Notes: generated by a model not told the origin, from the sequence alone. 64,000 nt of DNA from Arthrobacter sp. PvP023 (GCF_017832975.1 NZ_JAFIBI010000001.1:3968001-4032000); one strand, 5' to 3'. Counted from the first letter of the stretch, positions 17,534 to 25,521 are shown. Numbers and translations are program-made.

Positions 17534-19183
17534 ATGCCTGCTGACGGCGCGGGGGTGTTTCCCGGAGCGCAGAGCCAATCCCAGCCCACCCTCGCGGACG
17601 TGGCGCGCTCGGCCGGATCGGAAATCGTCAGCGTCGTGGAGATGCCGGCCGATGACCAACAGGCTGTCGCGGGCTCGGTGCTGTACGACTCGACCGCCGC
17701 TCCCGCCACGTTCCCAGGCGCTGTTGCCCTGGCCATCGGCCTTTCGCTGTCCGGAAAGCGCCTGCGGGCCAAGGTCCAGGAGCTCAAGGACGCCGGCTAC
17801 GTGGCCATCGTCTACAAGACCAACGGGAAGCCGGACACGGCACTCCGGGCAGCCGCCAGGGAAACGGGGGTGGCGCTCTTCCGGGCTTCCGACTCCGTGC
17901 CGTGGAACCAGCTGGCAGAGATCATGGACGCCGCCGTCATCCCCCATCGGCAGTCCGGCCGCACCCTGGTGGACATCCGCCCCGGGGACCTGTTCGACCT
18001 CGCCAACACCGTTGCAGCCCAGGCCGGCGGTGCCATTGCGATCGCCGATCCGGACCAGACGATCCTGGCCTATTCCACCCTGCCGGACCAGCCCATCGAC
18101 GAGACGCGGCGGAGCTCGATCCTGCGCCTGCATGTGCCGCATTCCGAGCAAACCGACAAGGACTACCGGCGCGTCCATGCTGCCAGCGACGCACTGGATG
18201 TGGCGACGGAGGACCCCGGCCTCCGGCGCACGGCCATCGCCATCCGGGCCGGCGGCGCCGTGCTGGGTTCGCTCTGGCTGCTGGAACGCGCCGACCACCA
18301 CAACGAGGACGCAAACCGGATCCTGCGTGAAGCCGCCAATGTTGCCGCGCTTCATATCCTGCATAAGCGCACCACCTACGTCTCGAACCTCACGCGCCAG
18401 ATGGACCTGGTCAAGCCGCTTTTGTTCGAACCCGAGCGCGCCGAGCTGGCCGCCATCCGGCTGGGGATATCGGCGGCGTCCATCCGCGTGGCCGCGCTCA
18501 GCGTCTGGCCGGCGGACGCTATCGCGGCCGAAACGCTGCAGTCCCGCCTCCGGCTGTTCGACACCATCCGGACCGCCTGCGCCATCCGGCTGCCCTCCGC
18601 GGTCTGCGGGCTCTCGGACGGCATCGTGTACATCGTCCTGCCGCAGAGCACCGAATCGTCCCTGCAGTTCCAACGCGGCGCGCTCCTGAAGATTGTCCAG
18701 AACGCTCGGCGGCTTCTCTCACGCCCCGTCCTGGCCGCACTGGGTGCCGCGGCCACGATCGACCGGCTCGCGGAGTCCCGGGTCAACGCGGAACTGGTCC
18801 TGTCCGAGCTGGTCCGCAACGTCGTCGAGGGACGGATATCCGCCGACTCCGACGACGTGGTGGCCGACGACGACTCCCTCGGCTCCCGCCTGCAGCTGCG
18901 CCAGATCGCCTCGTCCTTGACGGCGTCCGGCCAGCTGCCCGGGACCCACGCGCTCCGGATCGCCGGGTACGACGAACGCCATAAGAAATCGTTCGAAGAG
19001 ACCATCTATGCCTACCTGAGCTGCGGCGGCAACGCGATCGAGGCCGCCAAGGCGCTGGACGTGCACGTCAACACCGTCCGCTACCGCCTGTCCCGGGTGA
19101 ACGCCCTCTTCGGCATCGACCTGGATGATCCCGAGACGCGCCTGCTCGTGTGGCTGCAGTTGTGGGCGAGGCACAACCAGTAG
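17534..19183 (+). CDS. PucR family transcriptional regulator
   Basis: A 549-residue regulator. The front third (TLADVARSAGSEIVSVVEMP through GKRLRAKVQELKDAGYVAIV) is a PucR-type ligand region; a GAF/GGDEF-like middle follows (FDLANTVAAQAGGAIAIADP onward). The C-terminal HTH is YLSCGGNAIEAAKALDVHVN then TVRYRLSRVNALFGIDLDDP, the PucR signature. PucR proteins typically activate purine or other nitrogen-compound catabolism; the target here is not shown. The ATG at 17534 is preferred over an in-frame upstream start at 17429 that lies within the DUF2177 gene. Its stop touches an SRPBCC gene remnant. Confidence 0.9.
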   Translation: MPADGAGVFPGAQSQSQPTLADVARSAGSEIVSVVEMPADDQQAVAGSVLYDSTAAPATFPGAVALAIGLSLSGKRLRAKVQELKDAGYVAIVYKTNGKPDTALRAAARETGVALFRASDSVPWNQLAEIMDAAVIPHRQSGRTLVDIRPGDLFDLANTVAAQAGGAIAIADPDQTILAYSTLPDQPIDETRRSSILRLHVPHSEQTDKDYRRVHAASDALDVATEDPGLRRTAIAIRAGGAVLGSLWLLERADHHNEDANRILREAANVAALHILHKRTTYVSNLTRQMDLVKPLLFEPERAELAAIRLGISAASIRVAALSVWPADAIAAETLQSRLRLFDTIRTACAIRLPSAVCGLSDGIVYIVLPQSTESSLQFQRGALLKIVQNARRLLSRPVLAALGAAATIDRLAESRVNAELVLSELVRNVVEGRISADSDDVVADDDSLGSRLQLRQIASSLTASGQLPGTHALRIAGYDERHKKSFEETIYAYLSCGGNAIEAAKALDVHVNTVRYRLSRVNALFGIDLDDPETRLLVWLQLWARHNQ

Positions 19184-19517
19184 CGGCTTCACCATCCCGT
19201 CAGCCGAACTGAACCTCGCTGAGGGCGGCCGCTACCGGTTCCACATGGCGCCGCCGGAAGGTGAGCCGTTCCATCTCTCCGGCGAGTTCCTGGAGATCGA
19301 TCCGCCCTTTCGCCTCGTGTACACCTTCCGCTGGGAGGAACCGACGCCGGATGACCGGGACACCGTCGTCGACCTTTCACTGCAAACGGCCGACGACGGC
19401 ACGCGCCTGGCGCTCTCACAGGGACCGTTCCTCACGGAGGAACGGCTGGAACTGCACCGCGGCGGCTGGACGGAATCGTTCGAGAAGCTGCAGGCGGTCC
19501 TGGAGAGTCGTGGCTGA
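19184..19517 (+). pseudogene. 5'-truncated SRPBCC / AHSA1 domain remnant
   Basis: Directly after the PucR stop, a frame without a start reads SGFTIPSAELNLAEGGRYRF, then HMAPPEGEPFHLSGEFLEID, PFRLVYTFRWEEPTPDDRDT and a normal C-terminus (GWTESFEKLQAVLESRG, TGA at 19515). This is the back two-thirds of an activator-of-Hsp90-ATPase-like START domain; the first 40 or so residues are gone, replaced by the PucR 3' end. The abrupt junction suggests a deletion that joined the two genes. The frame continues upstream into PucR, but only as an overlapping shadow. Confidence 0.75.
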
Positions 19518-19537
19518 GGCGGCGTCCGCTCAGCCCG

Positions 19538-20038
19538 TCAGTGTTTCAGGCCCTTCGCGTAGGCGGCCTGCCCCACATGCTGGAGGCAGTCGGCAATCGT
19601 GCTGACCAGCCGCACCCCGAGGGTGACCGGCGGATCCCAGCGGGTGTCCACGACGCGGTCGAAATCGTCGTCGCCGAGGGTATGCAGGAAGTCCGCGGTC
19701 TGCCTGTGGACGGCGTCGTAGTATTCGAGCAGCAGCGGTGCCGGGGCCTTCACGGAATCGACCTGGGCGCTCGAATGGCCGTAGCCGGTGTCACGCTCGC
19801 GCAGCGGCAGGTTGAAGCGGCCCACAAACCCCTGCGAAGTCCACACCTGGTCCAGGCCCGCTGCGGAGGCCACCTGCGCGTCCTCCACGCGGCCAAGGTG
19901 CCAGATCAGCCACGCAATCGAGTTACCGGTGCCGGCGGGGCGGCGGGTCAGGGCCTGGTCCCCCACGCCGTCCAGGGTTGCTTCCACGGTCTCCCGGATC
20001 CGGCCGAAGGCGTCCAGCAGCAGTTCGTTGGATTTCAT
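19538..20038 (-). CDS. DinB family protein (DUF664-like)
   Basis: A 166-residue four-helix-bundle protein starting MKSNELLLDAFGRIRETVEA. The metal-site pattern of the DinB fold is visible: SIAWLIWHLGRVEDAQVA supplies a His, and STIADCLQHVGQAAYAKGL supplies the late His. Relatives include mycothiol- or bacillithiol-dependent S-transferases, consistent with an actinobacterium. I start at the ATG at 20038, where the family N-terminus begins; upstream codons are antisense to the next gene. Confidence 0.85.
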   Translation of the reverse strand: MKSNELLLDAFGRIRETVEATLDGVGDQALTRRPAGTGNSIAWLIWHLGRVEDAQVASAAGLDQVWTSQGFVGRFNLPLRERDTGYGHSSAQVDSVKAPAPLLLEYYDAVHRQTADFLHTLGDDDFDRVVDTRWDPPVTLGVRLVSTIADCLQHVGQAAYAKGLKH

Positions 20039-20113
20039 CAGGTCCCCTCGCTGTGTGTCGGTGAGGCCCATGCTTGCACGGATGCGTCGCCACGGCATAG
20101 GGCCGGGCGGCGG

Positions 20114-20119
20114 GATAAT
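20114..20119 (+). promoter_or_regulatory. Leaderless -10 element for the small membrane protein
   Basis: GATAAT is followed by 6 nt and the ATG at 20126, with no ribosome binding site. It fits the leaderless pattern seen at other starts in this window and decides the start of the small gene. Confidence 0.5.
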
Positions 20120-20125
20120 GGAGTT

Positions 20126-20449
20126 ATGACCGAACAGGACCAGAGCCGGGATCCGTGGGAAGAGTTCGACAAGCTCCAACCCGCAGGCCCCGACCGCGTA
20201 GAGGGGCTCCCCGGAGGGGAGCCGATGGGCTTTGGCTTCCGCACGGGCGTGCGCAGCGCCAAGGTGGCCTTCGGCTTCGCCGTGTATGCGCTGGTCCTCG
20301 GAACGGTGCTGGTCCTCACCGGTGCCGTCGTGTTCATCAGCCAGGGGCAGTGGCTGCTGCTCGGGCTGATGGTGCTGATCGAGGCCGTCTTCGTCTTTGC
20401 CTTCAGCCAGCTGGTGCGCTTGGCGCGCCACCGGCGCTCCGCCTCTTAG
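20126..20449 (+). CDS. Small two-helix membrane protein, function unknown
   Basis: A 107-residue protein with a hydrophilic N-terminus (MTEQDQSRDPWEEFDKLQPA) and two membrane segments (VAFGFAVYALVLGTVLVLTG and LLLGLMVLIEAVFVFAFSQL), ending in a basic tail (RLARHRRSAS). I do not recognise a named family. The basic tail after helix 2 suggests that both ends face the cytosol. It is divergent from the first DinB gene and upstream of a second DinB gene. Confidence 0.7.
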   Translation: MTEQDQSRDPWEEFDKLQPAGPDRVEGLPGGEPMGFGFRTGVRSAKVAFGFAVYALVLGTVLVLTGAVVFISQGQWLLLGLMVLIEAVFVFAFSQLVRLARHRRSAS

Positions 20450-20514
20450 GCGGGAGGACGCCGTCGTCCGGGGAGCACACTAGCTGCGCCGTTGCCCCGC
20501 CTTGACGTCCTTGC

Positions 20515-20520
20515 GATACT
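20515..20520 (+). promoter_or_regulatory. Leaderless -10 element for the second DinB gene
   Basis: GATACT lies 6 nt before the ATG at 20527, again without a Shine-Dalgarno sequence. An upstream TTGACG is too close to act as its -35. Confidence 0.45.
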
Positions 20521-20526
20521 TCACAC

Positions 20527-21024
20527 ATGCCTGCCCTCCCCGCCACCTTCGCCGAAGACGTCATCAACCAGCCGGCCCGCGTCCAGTTCGAGGCGTTCCT
20601 CCATGAGCACCGCAGCATGCTGAATGCCTGCCTGGACGGGCTGACCGAGGAGCAGGCGCGGCGGTCCCTGGTGCCGTCGCGGACCACCCTGCTGGGCCTG
20701 GTGAAGCACGCCACCTTTGTGGAGAAGGTCTGGTTCGACGAAGCCATCACCTGCCGGTCCCGCGCCGAGATCGGCATCCCGGCCACCCCGGATGAATCGT
20801 TCATCCTCACTGACCGGGACACCATTGCGTCCGTCCGGCAGGCCCACCGCGAAGCGTGGAAAGCATCCGTCCGCGCCACGTCGGTCCTGGAGCTCGACGA
20901 CGTGCTCCGCGGCAACCGCCGCGGCCCGCTGCCGCTGCGCTGGGTATACCTCCACATGTTGCGCGAACTCGCCCAGCACTGCGGGCACGCGGACATCCTG
21001 CGCGAGCAGATCACCGCCGGCTAA
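20527..21024 (+). CDS. DinB family protein (DUF664)
   Basis: A 165-residue DinB/DUF664 protein. Family landmarks are MLNACLDGLTEEQARRSLVP, TTLLGLVKHATFVEKVWFDE (first His) and LHMLRELAQHCGHADILREQ (later His pair), which together make the metal site. Relatives in actinobacteria include mycothiol-dependent maleylpyruvate isomerase-like and detoxifying S-transferases; no specific substrate can be assigned. It is followed after 16 bp by the DUF1801 gene and is probably cotranscribed with it. It differs clearly in sequence from the DinB gene at 19538. Confidence 0.88.
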   Translation: MPALPATFAEDVINQPARVQFEAFLHEHRSMLNACLDGLTEEQARRSLVPSRTTLLGLVKHATFVEKVWFDEAITCRSRAEIGIPATPDESFILTDRDTIASVRQAHREAWKASVRATSVLELDDVLRGNRRGPLPLRWVYLHMLRELAQHCGHADILREQITAG

Positions 21025-21040
21025 GCCAACGAACGCAGCC

Positions 21041-21436
21041 ATGGACTACACCAAAGACCCGCGCGTGGACCGCTACATCGAAGCGCTCCCGGCCTGGCAG
21101 CAGGCCATTTGCCGGCAGGTCCGAGACCTGGTCCACGCCGCGGATCCCGACGTCGAAGAAACCATCAAACGCACCGTCCAGCCCTACTTCGTCCTGGACG
21201 GGAACATCTGTGCTCTCCTTGCGGCGAAGGATCACGTGAACGTGTTTATGTACGACGGCGGCATCGTCCCGGATCCGCACAACATCATCACCGCCGGGCA
21301 CAGCAACAAAACAGCCCGCACCGTCGCCTTCCGCGAGGACGAGGCCGTGAACGAGGAAGCCCTCGGCGAGATGTTCCGGGCGATCATCGCCAACAACCGC
21401 GCCGGGGGCTGGCGGAAGATCAAGGGCGGTGGATAG
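21041..21436 (+). CDS. DUF1801 domain-containing protein
   Basis: A 131-residue cytosolic protein with the YdhG/DUF1801 pattern: VDRYIEALPAWQQAICRQVR, then DPDVEETIKRTVQPYFVLDG, then VNVFMYDGGIVPDPHNIITA, and the C-terminal GGWRKIKGGG. Members resemble frataxin-like or YjbR-type small folds; their role is unknown. The ATG at 21041 is the first in-frame start beyond the DinB stop, 16 bp downstream, which suggests a shared transcript. Confidence 0.85.
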   Translation: MDYTKDPRVDRYIEALPAWQQAICRQVRDLVHAADPDVEETIKRTVQPYFVLDGNICALLAAKDHVNVFMYDGGIVPDPHNIITAGHSNKTARTVAFREDEAVNEEALGEMFRAIIANNRAGGWRKIKGGG

Positions 21437-21444
21437 ACCGGCAC

Positions 21445-21701
21445 GTGAGCGCCGCTGCCGTGACATCAGCGAAGGTCCCCGGCTGGTGGGAGTCCGCCGT
21501 CCTCTACCAGGTGTATCCGCGCTCCTTCGCGGACGGGAACGGTGACGGCGTGGGTGACCTCGCCGGGCTTATCGCCCGCCTCCCGTACATCGCTTCCCTC
21601 TGTGTGGACGGCATCTGGATGACGCCGTTCCAGCCCTCCCCGCAGGTGGACCAGGCTGGCTGCAGCCGGACAACGCGGTGTGGGTGCTGCGGGAACCCTA
21701 G
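21445..21701 (+). pseudogene. GH13 alpha-glucosidase remnant with the interior deleted
   Basis: From the GTG at 21445 the frame gives the true N-terminus of a GH13 enzyme: GWWESAVLYQVYPRSFADGN then GDGVGDLAGLIARLPYIASL and VDGIWMTPFQPSPQVD. At about 21654 another frame takes over with GWLQPDNAVWVLREP and TAG at 21699, which is a plausible C-terminus of the same type of enzyme. More than 450 residues between them are missing, including every catalytic residue, and the ends are joined out of frame. A terminator-like hairpin still follows. A full-length relative is encoded at 52280-54148. Confidence 0.8.
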
Positions 21702-21722
21702 ACATCTGACAGTGAGGTGGGT

Positions 21723-21746
21723 GGCGGCACCCGGGCAGGTGCCGCC
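21723..21746. terminator. Hairpin terminator between convergent genes
   Basis: GGCGGCACC and GGTGCCGCC form a perfect 9-bp stem around a 6-nt loop, 22 bp after the stop of the GH13 remnant and 27 bp beyond the stop of the convergent GYD gene. There is no clear T tract, as is common in high-GC actinobacteria. Confidence 0.5.
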
Positions 21747-21772
21747 GTCGTGCTTCCCCGCGCGCCGCCGCG

Positions 21773-22093
21773 TTACTGCCCGGGGGCCCGGTACGCCGGT
21801 GTCTTCTTGGCTGCGTCGTCGATGTCTTCCGGCGTCATGAGCGGCTTAAGGCGGACGTTCACGCTGCCCGTCGAATTGATCATCAGCGAAAGGGCGGCGG
21901 CGTCAGCCGAGCTGGGGACCTCGAACACGCCAAGGACGTCAGTGTCCCCGAAGGCGTAGTAAAAGCTCTCGAGCGATCCTCCTACGGAATCAAGGGCCTG
22001 GACCAGCGCCTCACGCCGCTTGGTACCGCCTTCGCGCATGAGCCCCTTGATTCCCTCGCCCACGTAATTCGCTTCAAAAAGATACTTGGTCAT
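21773..22093 (-). CDS. GYD domain-containing protein
   Basis: A 106-residue small protein of the GYD family (dimeric alpha/beta-barrel type). Landmarks are MTKYLFEANYVGEGIKGLMR, ALDSVGGSLESFYYAFGDTD and VLGVFEVPSSADAAALSLMI. The family name motif appears as AFGDTD here. The function is unknown. CAGGAAAG before the ATG is a good ribosome site and fixes the start. It stands alone between two gene remnants. Confidence 0.88.
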   Translation of the reverse strand: MTKYLFEANYVGEGIKGLMREGGTKRREALVQALDSVGGSLESFYYAFGDTDVLGVFEVPSSADAAALSLMINSTGSVNVRLKPLMTPEDIDDAAKKTPAYRAPGQ

Positions 22094-22269
22094 GGTCTTT
22101 CCTGTCTGGAAGCGGTCCCCGGGGTGGGGCCGTGGGCACAGCGTAGGCTCTCATCCGCGCGCGAACAACGGGTTCCGCAAAGTCCATAGGCGCCCGGCAT
22201 GCATGAGGATATCTTGAGCAGACAGGAGCAGCCATAACACTCACGCACCACATCTCCGGAGGCAAGAAA

Positions 22270-22395
22270 TTGACAGAACTGGACGACCACGGGCTGCCGC
22301 TGACAGCCCTTGCCGTGGCTGCCGGCCGTGCCGTCGAAACCTCCCGGGCCGACCCGCTCGTTGTGGATCCGTTTGCTGCGGATCGCGGGCCGTAA
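22270..22395 (+). pseudogene. N-terminal remnant of a TIGR00027-type SAM methyltransferase
   Basis: From TTG at 22270 the frame reads LTELDDHGLPLTALAVAAGR then AVETSRADPLVVDPFAADRG and ends at TAA (22393). LTALAVAAGRAVETSRADPL followed by VDPFAA is the characteristic N-terminal motif of the TIGR00027 / Leptospira-type putative SAM-dependent methyltransferases, normally about 280 residues. Only 41 codons remain, so the SAM-binding domain is absent. The sequence just upstream has no clear start. Confidence 0.65.
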
Positions 22396-22493
22396 TTGAA
22401 AGGGCGGTCCCGCTGCCACCGAAGGCAATGCGCCCGGACAGAGGCCAACGGCGGAGCCAGCCGGCGGTCCCGGCCCCTCCCGGGGTGGCTTCG

Positions 22494-22513
22494 TCACGGC
22501 CTGGCTGCCGTGA
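22494..22513. repeat. 7-bp stem hairpin downstream of the methyltransferase remnant
   Basis: TCACGGC and GCCGTGA flank a 6-nt loop. It could be the old terminator of the methyltransferase gene or part of the MFS gene leader. Confidence 0.35.
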
Positions 22514-22544
22514 CCCGGCAGCGCCGAAATATTCCCGCCAGGGT

Positions 22545-22559
22545 GGGTCTGACAGACCC
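22545..22559. promoter_or_regulatory. 15-bp perfect palindrome, possible operator of the MFS gene
   Basis: GGGTCTGACAGACCC is a perfect inverted repeat with a single central base, about 95 bp upstream of the MFS start at 22652. The AT-rich stretch after it (AAATAAATCAGGTAATTTG) is the likely promoter region. No regulator gene for it is seen nearby. Confidence 0.4.
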
Positions 22560-22651
22560 TGCCTGACGCCAAATAAATCAGGTAATTTGAGTGCAGGACC
22601 CCGGCAATTGGCGCCGCGTTCCTCCCCACTCCCTGAAAAGGATCCACACCC

Positions 22652-23938
22652 GTGTCTCCCGCGACCTCCGCTTCCGCACGCGACCGCATGCCCTTCGGCG
22701 CGCTGCTGGTGCTGTCGATGATCGGCTTCACCGCCATCACCACCGAACTGCTGCCTTCCGGCCTGCTCCCCCAGGTCAGCGCCGGCCTCAACGTGTCCGA
22801 GCCCGTGGCCGGCTATCTCACCGCGGGGTACGCCGCCATCATCGTGGCCACAGTGATCCCGGCCGCCATGCTCCTCGCCCGCATCCCCCGGCACACGCTC
22901 CTGGTGGCGCTTGTGCTGACCTTCGCTATCAGCAACGCCCTGGTGGGCCTGGTGTCCGACTTCGGCGCAGCCCTTGCCGCCCGGCTGGTGGGCGGCATCG
23001 CGCACGGCCTGCTCTGGACCGCGATGGCGCCCTTCGTGGCCCGCATTGTCCCCGCCCACAAGGTAGGCAAGGCGATGGCCATCGTCTTCAGCGGCAACAG
23101 CCTGGGCCTCGCCATTGGTGCACCGCTGGGAACCGCACTGGGCGGGCTGATCGGCTGGCGCGCATCCTTCCTCCTGCTCGCGGGCACCGGCGTGGTCCTC
23201 GCGGGACTTGCCATGTGGCTGCTGCCCGCCGTCCGCCGGCTCCCGGACGCGCCTCGGCCGTCCCTGCGCAAGGCCGTCGGCCAGCCCGGCGTGAAATCGG
23301 TGGCCATCGCGTGGCCCCTGATGCTCATGGCGCACTTCGCGCTGTTCACCTTCATCGCGCCGTTCCTCCGCGAGGCCGGCCTGCCCGACTACACCATCAC
23401 CCTCTCCCTCACCGTCCTGGGATTCTCCGGACTGGTGGGCATCTGGATCGCCGGCATCACCGTGGACATGCGGCCGCGCCGCTCGCTGCTGATAACGACG
23501 GCGGTCATCGCCGCCGCGTTCCTCCTCCTCCCCTTGGGCGGGAGAACAGTCCCCGGAGCCCTGGTGCTCATGGGGATATGGGGAGCGGCCTTCGGCGCGA
23601 TCGGCATCTACAACCAGTCCGCCATCCTCCGCGCCGGCAAGGAGTACCGGGAAGCCGCCAACGGCCTCACCGTGCTGACCATCCAGCTGGGCATCACCAT
23701 CGGCGCACTCTACGGCGCAGCCGCCCTCACCACGGCGGGACCTTTGATGGTGCCCGTTGCGGCTGCGGTGCCTGTCGTGGCCGCGCTCGTGATCACGGTG
23801 ACCGGCCGCAGGCATGCCTACCCGCCCGGTCCGAAAGAGGCCGGGTACGTTGCGCCTGTTGCAGCGGCGACGGAGGCACCTGCCGCCGCCGTGGCCGCAC
23901 CGTCGGAAACTTCAGCGGACGCGGCCTCGCGCGCCTAA
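22652..23938 (+). CDS. MFS transporter (DHA1 / sugar-efflux-like)
   Basis: A 428-residue inner-membrane exporter with 12 helices. The N-terminus reads FGALLVLSMIGFTAITTELL then PSGLLPQVSAGLNVSEPVAG, the AraJ/YdhP-type opening, and the loop after helix 2 and the GGIAHGLLWTAMAPFVARIV segment follow the DHA1 pattern. The last 45 residues are an Ala/Pro-rich cytosolic tail (APVAAATEAPAAAVAAPSET). Substrates of this group include drugs and arabinose-like sugars; none can be assigned. Translation starts at GTG 22652, 10 nt after AAAAGGA. It is monocistronic with a hairpin after the stop. Confidence 0.88.
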   Translation: MSPATSASARDRMPFGALLVLSMIGFTAITTELLPSGLLPQVSAGLNVSEPVAGYLTAGYAAIIVATVIPAAMLLARIPRHTLLVALVLTFAISNALVGLVSDFGAALAARLVGGIAHGLLWTAMAPFVARIVPAHKVGKAMAIVFSGNSLGLAIGAPLGTALGGLIGWRASFLLLAGTGVVLAGLAMWLLPAVRRLPDAPRPSLRKAVGQPGVKSVAIAWPLMLMAHFALFTFIAPFLREAGLPDYTITLSLTVLGFSGLVGIWIAGITVDMRPRRSLLITTAVIAAAFLLLPLGGRTVPGALVLMGIWGAAFGAIGIYNQSAILRAGKEYREAANGLTVLTIQLGITIGALYGAAALTTAGPLMVPVAAAVPVVAALVITVTGRRHAYPPGPKEAGYVAPVAAATEAPAAAVAAPSETSADAASRA

Positions 23939-23940
23939 GG

Positions 23941-23970
23941 GTGCGGCGCCGCCACGGGACGGTGCCGCAC
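23941..23970 (+). terminator. Hairpin after the MFS gene
   Basis: GTGCGGC at 23941 pairs with GCCGCAC at 23964-23970, with further CCG/CGG pairing inside, starting 3 bp after the TAA. There is no T run. Confidence 0.45.
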
Positions 23971-24049
23971 GTGGTGACTCCCGCCGTCGGCCATGAGGCC
24001 CTCGGCCGGAGCAGGGCCAAAGCGGAGGGCCGGTGCGGGCAGCGTCCGG

Positions 24050-24463
24050 TTAGGCCGGTGTTGCCCCGATCTGCTGCATGAGGCTCAGCGTGTCGGAGGA
24101 TCCCCAGTGTTCGGCCACCTTCCCGTCATCGATCCGGATGATGTCCGTGTTGCTGAATTGCACGCTCTTGCCGGTTGCCGGAATACCCAGGAACTCCCCC
24201 TTGTGCGTCCCGGACATCACAACGTGGGAGGCCTCCAGATTGCCGTCGGCGAATGCCGGTTCCAGTTTGACGCTGAGGTCGGGGAACGCCGTGCGGATGA
24301 CGTTGGTGTAGAACTTAACGCCGTCCTTTCCGTCCGGCTGCCCGGGCATCGGTTCCACATGGTCCTGGATGTCATCCAGCACGAATTCATCGATCAGGGC
24401 AAGATTTCCACCCACCAGCACTTCTTCGTAAAACCGCCTGAGGAGTCCAGTTCCCTCGGCCAT
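24050..24463 (-). CDS. SnoaL-like / NTF2-fold ester cyclase family protein
   Basis: A 137-residue protein of the SnoaL polyketide-cyclase-like NTF2 fold. Landmarks are LLRRFYEEVLVGGNLALIDE at the start, GVKFYTNVIRTAFPDLSVKL, the central SGTHKGEFLGIPATGKSVQF and IIRIDDGKVAEHWGSSDTLS, where His and Asp residues line the usual pocket. Most members of this bacterial group have no known substrate. AAAGGAG lies 6 nt before the ATG at 24463 and decides the start, although the frame is open upstream. Confidence 0.88.
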   Translation of the reverse strand: MAEGTGLLRRFYEEVLVGGNLALIDEFVLDDIQDHVEPMPGQPDGKDGVKFYTNVIRTAFPDLSVKLEPAFADGNLEASHVVMSGTHKGEFLGIPATGKSVQFSNTDIIRIDDGKVAEHWGSSDTLSLMQQIGATPA

Positions 24464-24543
24464 TTTCGGCTCCTTTGTTCGGATGAGACCAGTCAAAAAG
24501 TCCCCCGGTCTATGGCCGCCCGCGCTCTGGCGGAGACGGCAGG

Positions 24544-25260
24544 TTACATCCCCATCCCGCCTGCCACCGAAGGAGTCAGGGCAACACCGAGCGCAATCAC
24601 GGCCAGCGCCACCGCAACGGAACGGTTGGCGAGCCGCTTCCAGGGCAGCATCTTCTCCCCGGCGATGAACGCCCCGATCAGCGCCATCCAGCCGACGCTC
24701 ATCACCCCGAGCGCGAACAGCGCCACCATCAGCGCCCAGCAGCACGCCACGCACCAGGCGCCGTGCTCCATTCCCATGACCAGCGCTCCCCGGTACCCGG
24801 GCCGCATGCGGTGCAGGATGAAGTCCATGGGCGTCCGGCACTTCATCAGGCTGACGTTCTTGGCGGGCGTCAGCTGATAGACAGAAGCCAGCAGGATCAC
24901 GCCGGCTGTAAAGGAGCGTCCGCCCTGGTCCGAACCGACGAGCCCGGGAGCCAGCGACGCAACCGACATGTACAGCGAGTAGGCCACCAGCATGGGCGCC
25001 ATGGACGGGAACATCATGGCCGCCAGCATCACCACCCACGTGGCGACGAAAAACCCCAGCGGGCCGGGATCCGTCCAGCGGCCCATGTCCATTCCGTTCA
25101 GCTGGGTTGAGGTGACAATCCAACTCGCCGCGGCGAGGAGCAGGAGGACGGCGACGAGGCCGGCTTCCCGCGGGTCGATCCGCGGAGCCGTGGCGGCCTG
25201 AGAGCGGGCGTCCCCGACTGACTGCACGCCCCGTCTCCTGGCCAGCTTCCGGTGATACAT
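24544..25260 (-). CDS. DUF2182 family membrane protein, probably internally deleted
   Basis: A 238-residue membrane protein with DUF2182 landmarks: WVVMLAAMMFPSMAPMLVAY, VYQLTPAKNVSLMKCRTPMD and HGAWCVACCWALMVALFALG. In family members I know, a helix of about 35-45 residues lies between the first and second of these; here SLYMSVASLAPGLVGSDQGG joins them directly. The VSLMKCR region also has Ser where Cys is usual. I infer an in-frame deletion, so activity is doubtful. It starts 9 bp after the DUF1326 fragment; DUF1326 and DUF2182 genes are often paired, with unknown function. Confidence 0.7.
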   Translation of the reverse strand: MYHRKLARRRGVQSVGDARSQAATAPRIDPREAGLVAVLLLLAAASWIVTSTQLNGMDMGRWTDPGPLGFFVATWVVMLAAMMFPSMAPMLVAYSLYMSVASLAPGLVGSDQGGRSFTAGVILLASVYQLTPAKNVSLMKCRTPMDFILHRMRPGYRGALVMGMEHGAWCVACCWALMVALFALGVMSVGWMALIGAFIAGEKMLPWKRLANRSVAVALAVIALGVALTPSVAGGMGM

Positions 25261-25269
25261 CGGCCGGCC

Positions 25270-25521
25270 TCAGCCGCGGCCCTTGAGGGCGCACTCCGCC
25301 ATTTCACTGGCGAAGCTGACATCGGACGTCTCGCCGTACACGCCCCGGAGGATGCTCCCGAGGGCGCGCACCTGTGCGTCCGAAGCGGCGTCGTCGACGA
25401 CGGCCCCCACCTTCCAGCCGCCTGCGGCCAGATGGGAGGGGAACCAGTTGGCGAAAGCGAAGTCGACACCGGACAGGTCCGTGTCGTCCAGCTTCCCGCT
25501 CGCGATGTGGAAGACGTTCAT
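25270..25521 (-). pseudogene. Fragment of a DUF1326 protein
   Basis: An 83-codon frame (MNVFHIASGKLDDTDLSGVD, FANWFPSHLAAGGWKVGAVV, DDAASDAQVRALGSILRGVY) matches the middle of DUF1326, which is normally about 200 residues. The family similarity continues upstream of the ATG (FGAESGPLLL and GEEGP), so the front is lost, and the downstream part is too short. A GAGGAGG sits before the ATG at 25521, so a short product could still be made. It precedes the DUF2182 gene on the same strand, the usual partner order. Confidence 0.6.

Noticed and set aside
19125..19517. SRPBCC frame as an intact 130-residue gene starting inside PucR
   Set aside because: The first 20 codons overlap the conserved PucR C-terminus and do not match the SRPBCC N-terminus, so the domain is truncated rather than starting there.
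22241..23815. 524-codon minus-strand frame opposite the MFS gene
   Set aside because: It is hydrophilic His/Gly-rich shadow sequence, whereas the plus strand encodes a clear 12-helix transporter.
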